Shown here one piece after another: positions 42,525 through 52,050 of a DNA stretch of 64,000 nt. Made by a program: the position numbers and the translations under genes. The stretch's first letter is position 1. The number at the start of each line of letters is the position of its first letter. The DNA lies in contig NW_005434649.1 in assembly GCF_000315625.1 (NCBI RefSeq), forward strand, positions 290,086-354,085, written 5' to 3'. This stretch comes from Guillardia theta CCMP2712. Lineage: Eukaryota > Cryptophyceae > Pyrenomonadales > Geminigeraceae. The notes under the pieces are model-generated. The model was not told the DNA's origin. It worked only from the letters and a program-made list of their open reading frames with translations, and made no database searches.

Positions 42525-44952
42525 ATGGAGATGAGGGGAGCGGTGGTGAGGACGAGAGGACAGAGCATGACGACCAGGTTGCTGGTCCTCCTGATCAGCG
42601 TTACCAACTGGCAACATGCTCTGCCTGACAGCCTCAACTGGCTCTATGAGGATGTCGGCCGATCAGAGGCATTTCGAGCAAAAGCAACTAGGTTGGGTAC
42701 CTCTCCGTTCATCCTGGTCGAGAGGGACCCGGTACGCTACTCTAAGCCAGAAGAAGTGGAGAACAGGGTAGCTCAGATGATGGTAAAGAGGAACTTGCTC
42801 CGAGGGGGGTCAACAGCCGGCCCGATTATGCAAGGGCCACCCTGCAAGAGCAGCACCTACCGATCACCTCATTCGTCAGTTATGGGTGGGAAGCTCCAGC
42901 ATCTCCGCGATCGATGCTTCATCATGGAAATCGGGAGCCAGAAACAAGATTTGCTGAGTGGTGTGCTAGCTTCAGATGGGAGTCGCTGCGATGTGAAGCA
43001 AGTTTCTCACAGCTCCGAGCCATCGGGGTTGAGTTTCCCGGAATCAACCGTCTGCGACGATGCGATGAAGACCCATGGTCAACGGAGTCAAAAGAATGTC
43101 CTGTCAACTCCTGCTACAAAGAAAATGACGAAGGGCTGCAAAGAGCAAGCGATCCCATCCTCAACAACGTGTAAGAAGGCAAAGATGGGCAAGAATGTTG
43201 TCACTTCGCAGATGTTAAAGTTGGTCAACTCTCAGCCTGATGGGAATGTGTTAAGCCAAAACAGGTACATACTTCTGATAACAGTACTATCTTTTAGCTG
43301 TGTTGTGCTCCTTGTTTCAACTTCGGTTTCCATCTTAAGACTTTTTGGGCAACAGGACAGAAATATTTGAAAGACCAGCCAAGAAGAGCAATTCAACCAG
43401 CAGAGACAGCGAGGTCTGCTGGTCCCGAGGATACTCCCACCTGCTGCTGCATCGACAGCATCATGGACATGTCCACGTGCAGAAGGGCTGCAGTCTTGGG
43501 TGCATGACTTGGAAGGTGTGTCATGGTGGTGGTGTCGAGAGGGGACTGCTGAGAAAGGCTCGTTTCGGCAGGAGGGGAATGCTATGTTCGAAGTTTCGAG
43601 ATCAGGAAGCGGTAAATTCTGCAGTGTGGACTATTTAAGGGCCTCAGTCAGTTTGTTCTTCATCCTTGCAGCCCATGTGTATGGCGTACATGTGTGCATG
43701 TATAACTTGGTACCTCATCAGAATCATCTCCTTCGGAAGGCAGCCCATCAGATTCTGTCTCTCGTCCCACAGAGAAGTCAAGCTGTATCTGCTCACAACT
43801 CAGAAACTGGTCGGCAAATCAGCGTGCGATGCAGAGACAGAAGAGGTATGGATGAGAAGCGCTCTTTCTGCATGTGCGATGATTTGCGGTTTGACGCAAG
43901 TGTCCAGGCTCTCAGAGCTGAAGATCCAAATGATGTGTGGAATAGGGTTTCAATGGAATACTCAGGTTGCAATCCCTGGTCTTGCTAACCCTTGACACTA
44001 CTCCAATGCTAGACTTTTATTTGGGAAAAACAATATGAGGAGTTGCTCAAGTTCAAAGCGAGATTCGGGCATTGTAAGAGCATGGAGGAGAGGGGAGAGA
44101 TCTAAACAACCTTTGCAAACAGGCAACGTGCCCTACAAGGGGAAGCTGCGGCGGTTAGGGTGTTGGGTGTTCAACCAGGTGAAAGCCTCTGCTGCCGACC
44201 TTCACTGCCTGACGCCTCACGAAGCGAATCTTGCAGCGGAAGGGACTCCTTTCCTCAAGCAGGTGATGAGTTGGGGATGGTAGGGAATTCGACGAGCACT
44301 TCTCAAACGACAACAGGAAACGGCGTCTGGATGAAGCGGATTTCATGTGGCAGGTTTTCTAACTTTCAATTGTTCCCTTGGGGTGTGAACTGGCGCTTCA
44401 ATAACAGGTTCGGGGGGCGGACAAACTGTGGCAGAAAAGGAACAAAGAGTTCGAGTGGGAAGCTCGGTTCCGTGAACTTTGCCTGTACCGTATGCATCAT
44501 GGTACGTGCGACGTGCCGAGGAAATATGAGGTTCGTATACCTCAAACCCTCCTGCCAAGCCTGACAGGACCATTTTCCCTTGTTTGTTTCTCTCTCTCCA
44601 CCAGGGCAACATCGGACGGCTCGGCTCGTGGGTGATTTCCTTGCGAGTGAAGCACAAGCAGAGGAGGCTGCAGCACACAAGAAAGCGACAGCTGGATGTT
44701 GTCTTGACAAGCCATCAAGGCAAAGCTGACTTTTGTTCCTGTCAGGCGATCGGATTTCGATGGCAGATGCGGAAATCGTCACCATGCCGTCGAGAAGTAC
44801 ATGTGAGAGCTTTGCGTGCATTCTGTATCAATATATCTAACTCCCTTTGCTTGTGACTGCAGCTGAAGCCAACGGACGTTTGGCCAGAGGGCCCAGGCAT
44901 CTTTGCCGAACACTACTGCGGAAGTTCTAACGAGAAGGTTGATTTTACTTAA
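42525..44952 (+). CDS. Helicase-associated (HA) repeat protein without helicase motor
   Basis: The 5' exon (42525-43264, about 247 residues) is charged and mostly featureless after a hydrophobic start (TTRLLVLLISVTNW at the second ATG). It splices over a 91-nt intron (43265-43355) to a chain of helicase-associated repeats (Pfam HA type, W..L..y...hGh..Vp...LG.WV..QR...L..lGF.W). Recognisable pieces: repeat 1 LLLHRQHHGHVHVQKGCSLG (about 43.45 kb); repeat 2 LRNWSANQRAMQRQKR then CGIGFQWN (43.8 and 43.96 kb); repeat 3 WEKQYEELLKFKARFGHCK, RLGCWVFNQ, RKRRLDEADFMWQ (44.02-44.35 kb); repeat 4 EARFRELCLYRMHHGTCDVP, RLGSWVISLRVK, IGFRWQMR (44.44-44.77 kb). The last exon ends with TAA at 44950-44952. 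Each HA repeat is split by short introns. No DEAD or SF2 motif is in range, so this is a repeat-only HA protein; nucleic-acid binding is the usual guess (inference). Confidence 0.75.
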
Positions 44953-44991
44953 AAGGATTCTTGATGGATTAACGACAAGCACAATTATCAA

Positions 44992-45414
44992 CTAAGAGCT
45001 GCGTGCACTCGAGGCCGCTTCCGATGAGCTCTGCAGCCTGTCGAGCACCAAGTTTGCATCTGCGGTGAACAGCAGCCCAAGAAGGTGAGGATCTTCTGCC
45101 CCCTCCATTTGCATCCTCTGGATCTCCTTGGCGCTAAGAAGATCGTCCTCGTGTTGATCATCTCTCGGCATCTCTTCCAAGAGTAAAGACCTGTAGATGG
45201 CGTTGTCTTCCAATCGGGAGGAACGAGGGGAAGGAGGACAAACGTCAAGCTCAACCCTTCGGCATTGATCTCGTCTCTCATAGAGACTGACGCGTTCAGG
45301 GCTGTGGAGCCAGAGCTTCGCCGTCTGTTCACCACAAGCTAATCGAAGCTCTTCATAAAGGTATAGAGCAGCTACACTTGACTTGTCCTGCTTTGTGCGC
45401 GGTGTTCTCTCCAT
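44992..45414 (-). CDS. Small paralogous family, member 3 (140 residues)
   Basis: Intronless frame, ATG 45414 to TAG 44992-44994; its stop lies only 40 bp from the stop of the HA gene, with which it is convergent. The N block is VAALYLYEELRLACG with W35 (residues 14-36). The centre is RRVELDVCPPSPRSSRLEDN, then AIYRSLLLEE. The C block is LLGLLFTADANLVLDRLQ (residues 111-128), followed by a Ser/Ala tail not seen in the others. Shortest member, closest in the N and C blocks to member 4, with which it is divergent (head-to-head). No known domain. Confidence 0.8.
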   Translation of the reverse strand: MERTPRTKQDKSSVAALYLYEELRLACGEQTAKLWLHSPERVSLYERRDQCRRVELDVCPPSPRSSRLEDNAIYRSLLLEEMPRDDQHEDDLLSAKEIQRMQMEGAEDPHLLGLLFTADANLVLDRLQSSSEAASSARSS

Positions 45415-46242
45415 CGTCTTTGTACGATGTTGTCCGTTGACAACAGACGTCGGTGCTTTGCACGCAATGAATGACGTACCACTTGCTCCGAGTTCTGAAG
45501 GTCAATCAAATCTCTCAAGCTCTGTCCAGACCTTCAGCTTGCTATCGTCGATTCAACCTCCAAGCCCTTCCTGCTTCCTCGCTGACTGCCTTACTGTTTC
45601 CCTCACCTTGTCTCTTTTACTACAGCTCCTGACTTCTTCATACATAATTTTAGCCAAAAGGTTTTTCGCAGCGACCCATTCGATACCGGTACAAGTAAGG
45701 TAAAAATACGGGTCCAGTGATTTTTGCAATGAGAAGGCAAAGTGCGTCTTTTCGGCTGCAATACCATATACAATGTTATTAGAGAATCGGCTAGAAAATA
45801 CACGACCTTTCGTCACCCCTCCCGCTACCCATGTTTTTTACTGCTCAGGGGTCACGAGCCCCTGGAGCACCTTGCTTGCCAGTTAAACAGAGAGTATGGT
45901 GGGGGTACTACTGTCACCCCAACGTTTGTCTATCTAAATAGGGGTGAAAGGGCAAAAGGACCCCCACCTCAAGGATCATGATCAGCTTCGTGACTAGCTC
46001 AAGTCACGTGGGAGACACAAGGTTTAAAGATGCGAGGGACAGGAGCAGGGGAGTACTGGATTCAAGGGCAAGCAAGAAGAGGCTGAAGGGTGCGCAAGGG
46101 AACTACTCTAGGACTGGTGGTGAACGCATGATGCCTTTCTGAAATGCGTCATGCGTTGTTTGTGATGTCGCTGATGCGATGACTTGTTGAGATTGTTCAC
46201 CTTTGAAGACAATCTAATCCAAAAATAGTTGAAGTACGAGGC
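45415..46242. promoter_or_regulatory. Divergent spacer between family members 3 and 4
   Basis: About 830 bp between two divergently transcribed paralogs, so it must hold both promoters. It contains a small C-rich patch (about 45815-45965). No frame here is supported. No specific promoter element can be named. Confidence 0.45.
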
Positions 46243-46785
46243 ATGATGTGTGGCTCAAAATTGGATTGCCAGTTAGATCACTTAGCCGCAAAGTGCAACA
46301 GAACTCCTTCGAAAGTAAGTGTTGCCGACCTATACCTGTTTGAGGAGCTCAAGTTGCAATGTGGTGACCAGAAGGCAAAAGAATGGTTTTACTCGTGCAG
46401 TGACAGGAGCATGGATTTGAGCACAGACTATGCCTCAGTGAAGTCGATCACAAGGGAACAATCCGTACAATCTGTAGCAAAAGAGCAGGTGGAAATCAGC
46501 CTGGATATAAGCATTGCCGAAGACCATGAAATGAAGCCTGACGATGACATGTGTTTCGATTCTCACGAGGACTTGTTTGCGAAGTTGAAATCGCACAGCT
46601 ATTCGACATTACCCAACCTTACAAGCGATGATCAATACCATAGAAGCCGTTCGACTCCCAACCTCCGTCAGATCGGACGGCATGTAAACTACGATGACGT
46701 TGATTCAACTCAGTATCTCGGGCTCCTATTCACGTCTGAGGCAAACCTTGTGTTGGACAGACTTGAGAGCATCCACAATATGTAA
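46243..46785 (+). CDS. Small paralogous family, member 4 (180 residues)
   Basis: Intronless frame, ATG 46243 to the stop at 46783-46785. The N block is VADLYLFEELKLQCG with W48 (residues 27-49). The centre is longer than in the others, acidic, and holds two similar Ser-Thr-Pro-like motifs (SYSTLPNL, RSTPNLRQ). The C block is YLGLLFTSEANLVLDRLESIHNM (residues 158-180), nearly identical to member 3 over 14 residues. The Leu-to-Trp spacing of 18 is the same as in members 1-3. No membrane span or signal peptide. Function unknown; the two ordered ends with a variable phosphorylatable middle suggest an adaptor or regulatory subunit (inference). Confidence 0.8.
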   Translation: MMCGSKLDCQLDHLAAKCNRTPSKVSVADLYLFEELKLQCGDQKAKEWFYSCSDRSMDLSTDYASVKSITREQSVQSVAKEQVEISLDISIAEDHEMKPDDDMCFDSHEDLFAKLKSHSYSTLPNLTSDDQYHRSRSTPNLRQIGRHVNYDDVDSTQYLGLLFTSEANLVLDRLESIHNM

Positions 46786-46988
46786 AGGACAGAAGTACCA
46801 CAGGAAATGGTTCTATCTCTATCTGGACTGGAGGGAGGAAGCCAGAGGACATGATTCTGTCTCTATCGGGAGCGAGGAAGCCACTCTGATGGAGGGGGGT
46901 CGATGGCAACCATCTACTCAAAACTTTATAGTGCAAGTGAAGGATATAGACAATGTGAATGGGCGGCTGCTGTTAAAGATTTATTACA

Positions 46989-48409
46989 TTAATATCTCTG
47001 TTGTAAATGGTTTGAATACCTCAGAACCGTTGTCTCCTCTCTCACACGGGGCGAAGGGTGCAGGGTTGCGCTTCTGCTGCTCAGAAACAAGGAGTCTCTG
47101 CGAGAGAGCAGGGGAAGGGGGAGCGAGCGGCTCTGCGAACTTAGCACTCGCCCGTTCGTCTCCCTCCTCGTCATGTAGGGAGTCTTGAAGCCGTCTGCGT
47201 GTGGCTGCGAAGATCGGTTGCTACCGTACCAGCTGGTGGGTCTCAGGGAGCTGACGTCAGCTTTCTTGCGAGGCCTGTAGGTGTAGCGTCCTCTACGGCT
47301 GTAACCGATTTCGCGGCAAGCATTCTCAACGATCCCGTTGACGATCTCAGCAACGAGGAGCCTTGGGCTTAAGACCTCTGCCCGTGGATCATCCTGTAGC
47401 CTCGGGATGTCCTTCAACAAGAGAAGATGCGAGTACTTGTATTCGCCAAACTTGATCTCAGAAATGACGTGGTCGAAGAAGATCCGGCATCTGTCTCCTA
47501 GGATCTTGACAATGGTTCCCTGTCTGAATTCTTTCCTCATAATCTTCCCCTTGCTCTTGTTGAGCTTGTGACAAGGGTAGAACAAGTGCGGAGAGATTAT
47601 GACCTTCTGACCGATCGCCATGGACTCCTTCTTCAGGAGGATCGAGTCCAGCATGGCTCTCATCTTCATTCCCAACTCTTCGGCTTTCTGCCTTCCGAGA
47701 ATCCCCCGAATCCGTTTCTGTATGAGAGTTGCTGCATTCTTCAGCATTCTAGTCTGCTCACCGACAAATTTTCGATTGATGCAACTGCGCAGGAAGAAGA
47801 TCTCGAGTGTCATCAAAGATTCTCTGTAGCTTATCAGTTTCCGCCTGATCAATTGCATCCGACAGAAAGCCTTGATGAAATTTATCGCATCCAACTGTTC
47901 CTCCGTTTCATCCACGTCCCAGGCCAACGCCCAGAAATCAGATTTTTGCGCTACGATGTTCTTCATTCTGACCAAGTGCTTCACCCAAAAGTCGTACCTT
48001 TCTATCAAGTCGTGTAGACTTGGCATTTCGCCGTACCCCACGGATTTCTTCATCATCGACTTCTTCTTCACATGAGATGCCTTCGAATATCTTGAGGAGA
48101 TCAAAAGGTCGTCGGGAGACCACTTGCTATTCTGCGACCCAGACACGGCTCGGTCGTACCAGTTTCTCAACGTTTGACGTAAAACATTTGCAGACATGCG
48201 AAGAAACAAACTTTTGAACACAGCCTCTCTGCTCCTGACATCAAGGTGTTACGCATAGCACAGGAAGACGATGTCATTTTCAACTCAACACACCTGAAAT
48301 GCAAGATGCGTATCCACCTGAGCAACAACTTCTGCGCAAGGTAGACTTCTTTCTCTGTAAGCTTCACTCTCAAGCTCAATATCACACTGATGGTACTTTT
48401 TTTTCTCAT
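46989..48409 (-). CDS. IQ-motif protein, 453 residues
   Basis: Two exons (48409-48294 and 48234-46989, 59-nt GT-AG intron) join in phase to 453 residues. A helical N-terminus (KLTEKEVYLAQKLLLRWIR) leads to an IQ-like calmodulin-binding motif, AATLIQKRIRGILGRQKAEE (about residues 215-235). Next is a small barrel-like segment (RQGTIVKILGDRCRIFFD) that recalls Tudor/SH3-type folds, and a basic Ser/Arg-rich tail (about residues 350-453), probably disordered. IQ motifs bind calmodulin or EF-hand light chains, and such proteins are common in cytoskeletal and flagellar complexes; the exact partner is unknown. The ATG at 48409 is followed by MRKKST. 46786-46988 is the short spacer to member 4, tail-to-tail. 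Confidence 0.8.
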
Positions 48410-48829
48410 TTCGTTCGTTCAGTCAAGTTAAATTTCAATTACATGGACAGTGGAGCCTTTCATCAAACTTCTTGCGTTGAGTGATACCGTCTTGTTGCAC
48501 GGAAGGGGGGTTGGTGATCTTCATCCATTCCCACTACCTTTGAAACAGAAATCAATCGAGTGAAAACACGTCATGGCAATCCTACTCTTCCTCTACAGTT
48601 TTCCTTTTTGACGCTGTTCACCTTGTCTCCTCCAGGCTCCCTTAACCTTTCCCATACACCTTGAAATCCTGACCCTGTCCTTCGTTTGCTCCTTGTTCTG
48701 ATTTGAAATGAATACGTTTTGGGGTTCTGCCGACCGTCTCTTGTTCAACGTTCTGACCTTGATGTTCAGATCTCTATCTTGCCCCACTCGTCGATCTCTC
48801 CTTCCTCTTCCTCCTCTCCTCTCACTCCC
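48410..48829. other. Spacer 5' of the IQ gene
   Basis: Presumed promoter of the minus-strand IQ gene. Pyrimidine-rich from about 48780. No gene seen. Confidence 0.5.
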
Positions 48830-48970
48830 ACCTTTCCGCTACCCACCCTCCTCCCATCGTCCAGCTTGCCGAACATCAAACTTGGTACCACCCCCACTCC
48901 AAGTCACATAGCCAACCCCCCACCCTATATATCAGGACCAACAAGACTGTCAACTAGGGTACTTTATACT
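48830..48970. other. C-rich CACCCC/CCCACC patch
   Basis: Short member of the C-rich island class, directly followed by GC island E. Confidence 0.55.
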
Positions 48971-48989
48971 ACCTGGGGTGCTCAAACGT

Positions 48990-49395
48990 TTGACAGCAAA
49001 TCAACTTGACCTCACTTCGTTGTTCCGACGAGCCTCCCCCAACTGACGGACGCGAACTTCCGAGAACTGAACTGACCGTGACTTGATCATCGGCGGCCTG
49101 GGCGGACTCGACGGCCCTGAGTCCGGGCCCCCGAACGTCCCCACCGTGACGGCTGAGGCTGACTCGGTCGGACTGCGGCCTCGATCGGACTGGCCGGCGC
49201 CCTTGCATCGCTGTACTGTCCGACTCGGCGCGCGGCGTCAGATCCTTTACTCGTCGGATCATCTCGCGTCGAAGAACTCCGCGGCCCCGGGGCCCAAGTT
49301 CAAGTTGTTTTTAGTTCAATACTTCACACTGACATTCACTACGCCGACAGGTCATGGTAGGGGCTTGAAGGCGCCCCCGTGACGGTCACGCACTC
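48990..49395. repeat. GC-rich island E
   Basis: CGGACTCGG/GACTCGGTCGG-type words and a GGCCCCGGGGCCC core at about 49283; it shares TGATCATCGG (49085) with island C (about 34218). It ends just before the 3' end of the DGAT2 gene. Confidence 0.55.
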
Positions 49396-49404
49396 TAGCG
49401 GCGC

Positions 49405-51110
49405 TCACAGCAGTTTGGCCTTGATGCATTCAGGATGAACGTAGTGAGCATCAACCACCTGCCAGTTGTCACTGTCGGCGTTTGCCATGCAACGGTCAAA
49501 CGTTTCACACTCACGTTAAGCATGCGATCCTCTGGGTATCCGGCAGCAGCCTTGCACTCCTCAAAGAGCTTCGTGAGAGCTTCGATGTACCTGAGACAAG
49601 GAGAAGAGGTCAGCTGTCAAATGGTCAGAGCTCCTTGCACGTACTTCTTGTGGTACTCGTCGACCATCTTGTCGGTGATCTCCTGTCCGGGCGAAGGCTT
49701 TGGCACCTTTATGGGATCTCCGATGGCGAGGCAGAGCGGCACGGGATGAGGAAGAGGCGTTCCCTGCACCAATGCTATCAGCCAAGAATGGAGGAGGAGG
49801 AGGAGGAGGAGGAGGAGGAGGAGGAGGAGGAGGAGGAGGAGAGGCATAAGGAAGAGAAGGGAACTTCACCCGCCATCCCCAGCAGACAGGGATCGAGCAT
49901 TTGAAGTTCTTCTGCAGCCACTTGCGAAACCCTAGCAGGAGGAAGTCAGAAGCTAGAGCATTCACTGGTCCATCGTAACCTCGGAGGAGAGACGTGTTTA
50001 TATGGAACACGTTGGTGTTGTGGAAGCAGTATGTGGGCAGCAAGTCCGCCCCGTTCTGCAGCGCAAGCTTGACAAACCCTGGAACCACTCTCAACACGCA
50101 GCTGCAGGCAAGAAACAACGATACCTTTCCTCTCCTTGAGCACAACCGTGTCTTCATCGTTTCTGGCAAGGAGTACTTCGGCCTGGAGGACATTTCATCC
50201 CAGCTGCAAGATGCTCGCTGCGATTCGCACGCACCTCGCCCCCGACAACGATCCCCACGCTAGAGCCCTTGTTGAGGGTTCGCTTCAAGGCAGATCGAGA
50301 GACGTCGATGTGCCCAAAGATCATGAAAAGTTCTCTCACAAACGGAATGAAGTAGATGATTGAGGCTCCGGTAGAATGCACCTGCGGCCGCCTCCCTCAA
50401 CAACCGATACGCATTCTGTCAGTTCAGATTCACCTTGTTGCGCAGGAAGGGAAAGCGGCGGTAAAGTGGATTCTTGTAGCTCGTGAACATCCAGGCAATC
50501 TGCCCAAGGGCGAAGATACCGTGCGGGTGCTGCCCTATAACGTATCTGTACGAGCACCATCAGCTATGCCCTAGAGCGCAAGGAGCTGCGGTTATCACTT
50601 GGTGTCGTCCAGCTTCAGGTCATCGGGGATCAGGATCCTGTAGTTGTAGTATTCCATGCCGAAGATATGTACGTCCAGCCCTCGGAACCAGGTCCATTCC
50701 ATACTGCCTGACGCGGGATAGATCAAACCTCCGTCCTCCTCAAGAGCGTCACGTGCATGATACCAGTGATACGTGCTCGGCTAAAGTACACGTGAAGGGC
50801 ATACGCGCCCAGCACAGGAACGCTGATCCATCGCGGGGTGACGTATGAGAAGACTCCAACCATGATCAGTCCCTGCCGCCATCGTCATTCAAAGCTCCGC
50901 CATGGCACAAGGAGGAAAGAATGACCTGCTGGAACATGATGAGGGATCCATACAACGCTACCACGACGTTCTTTGTCCATCTGAAGTGCTTCCAGATGTG
51001 TGTGCTGAACTACAAGGTCAGTTTGTGCCCAGTGGCAATGTTCAAGTGAGAATAGATGTCGGGGAACAACAGCTGTCGCACCTGTAGATTTTGGCTGCCC
51101 GGCCACTCCT
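49405..51110 (-). CDS. Acyl-CoA:diacylglycerol acyltransferase type 2 (DGAT2)
   Basis: Makes triacylglycerol from diacylglycerol and acyl-CoA at the ER; the last step of storage-lipid synthesis. Signature elements across exons: HIWKHFRWTKNVVVALYGSL (about 50.97 kb), the catalytic HPHGIF in QHPHGIFALGQIAW (about 50.53 kb), then IIYFIPFVRELFMIFGHIDV (about 50.33 kb), GIVVGGEAEVLLA (about 50.24 to about 50.18 kb, across an intron), ERKGFVKLALQNGADLLP (about 50.08 kb) and PTYCFHNTNVFH. The C-terminus has GDPIKVPKPSPG (about 49.69 kb) and YIEALTKLFEECKAAAGYPE (about 49.56 kb), as in other DGAT2 proteins. A tiny last exon (AKLL then TGA at 49405) is inferred. An intron contains a (GGA)n run (49793-49841). 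The first exon near 51100 and the start are not certain. All hallmark residues are present, so the enzyme is probably active. Confidence 0.85.
49793..49841. repeat. (GGA)n microsatellite in DGAT2 intron
   Basis: About 16 GGA triplets, TCC on the sense strand, between the CWGW and LPHPVPLC exons. Confidence 0.95.
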
Positions 51111-51139
51111 CAGAGCCACCTTCTCTTCTACCAGCCACT

Positions 51140-51765
51140 CTCCTGTATCGCTATTTGATCCATCTGAGGACATTCTGACGACGATAAATCCTGAGTGCAT
51201 TGTTATGATTCACTTGTGTGGGAAAGGCAGGTCTTCTTGCTCTGGTTCCGCTCCTATCCTTTTGCACGTACTTGCCCACCTCAAGTGGTAGTTCTCTTCT
51301 ACTGGCACTCGTTGATATGTTTCATTCACTATCATTTATCCTCACTGGAAAACTTGACATTCCATTCCTCTGCTTCCTCCTCTTTCAAGAGCGCCCCTTG
51401 GTCAAGGAAGTCAACCTTCGTTCACTCGTATTTTCATCCTCCTGCAACCCCTGTCCTCTCGTCTCCTTCCACTCTCACTACCTCCTCTTCACATGCCCTC
51501 CCTTCCTCTGCCTTCCCCTTCACCCCCTTCTCTCCTTCTCTTCCCATCGCCGTCCATCTTTCGTTCGCTTCTCCTGTGATCCTGCCCGATGCTTTTGTGT
51601 GATGGCGTCTCTCCGTCCAGGCGGAAGATCTCCTCAAATTTTATAGGATATTGGTTTCCAGAACATAACCAACTTACAATTCCATAAACTATTAAGTTAA
51701 ATTTATTGGGAAATATTTTTCAGTTAGACCTGTAATATATCTTTTCTTCCGATCTATTGATTTGG
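51140..51765. other. Spacer, partly pyrimidine-rich, no gene seen
   Basis: Lies between the 5' end of DGAT2 and the scaffold gap. Pyrimidine-rich at 51360-51560 and AT-rich at 51640-51760. Confidence 0.5.
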
Positions 51766-51865
51766 NNNNNNNNNNNNNNNNNNNNNNNNNNNNNNNNNNN
51801 NNNNNNNNNNNNNNNNNNNNNNNNNNNNNNNNNNNNNNNNNNNNNNNNNNNNNNNNNNNNNNNNN
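51766..51865. other. Assembly gap of exactly 100 N
   Basis: 100 unresolved bases; the true length is unknown. The purine-rich right flank (51866-51945, with GGGGGGGGG) suggests a repeat that broke the assembly. The first exon(s) of the SPAG17-like gene may be lost here. Confidence 0.99.
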
Positions 51866-52050
51866 GAGGAGGGAGGGAAGAGGGGAGGGACGTGAAGAAA
51901 GCAGGAGAAGGGAGAGGAGAGGAGTGGTGGGGGGGGGGCAGGATGCAGTAAGAGAGAAAATTGGTGTAGCAGTGATAATTCGCTGTCCGAATGCCCTGTA
52001 TCTCAAGTAACACATGTACCATCTCCTTGTCTGCGAATGGCTACACAACC

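Noticed and set aside
43265-43355. Apparent C-terminal membrane helix of the 42525 frame
   Set aside because: The hydrophobic stretch is the translation of a 91-nt GT-AG intron; the spliced frame continues into HA repeats.
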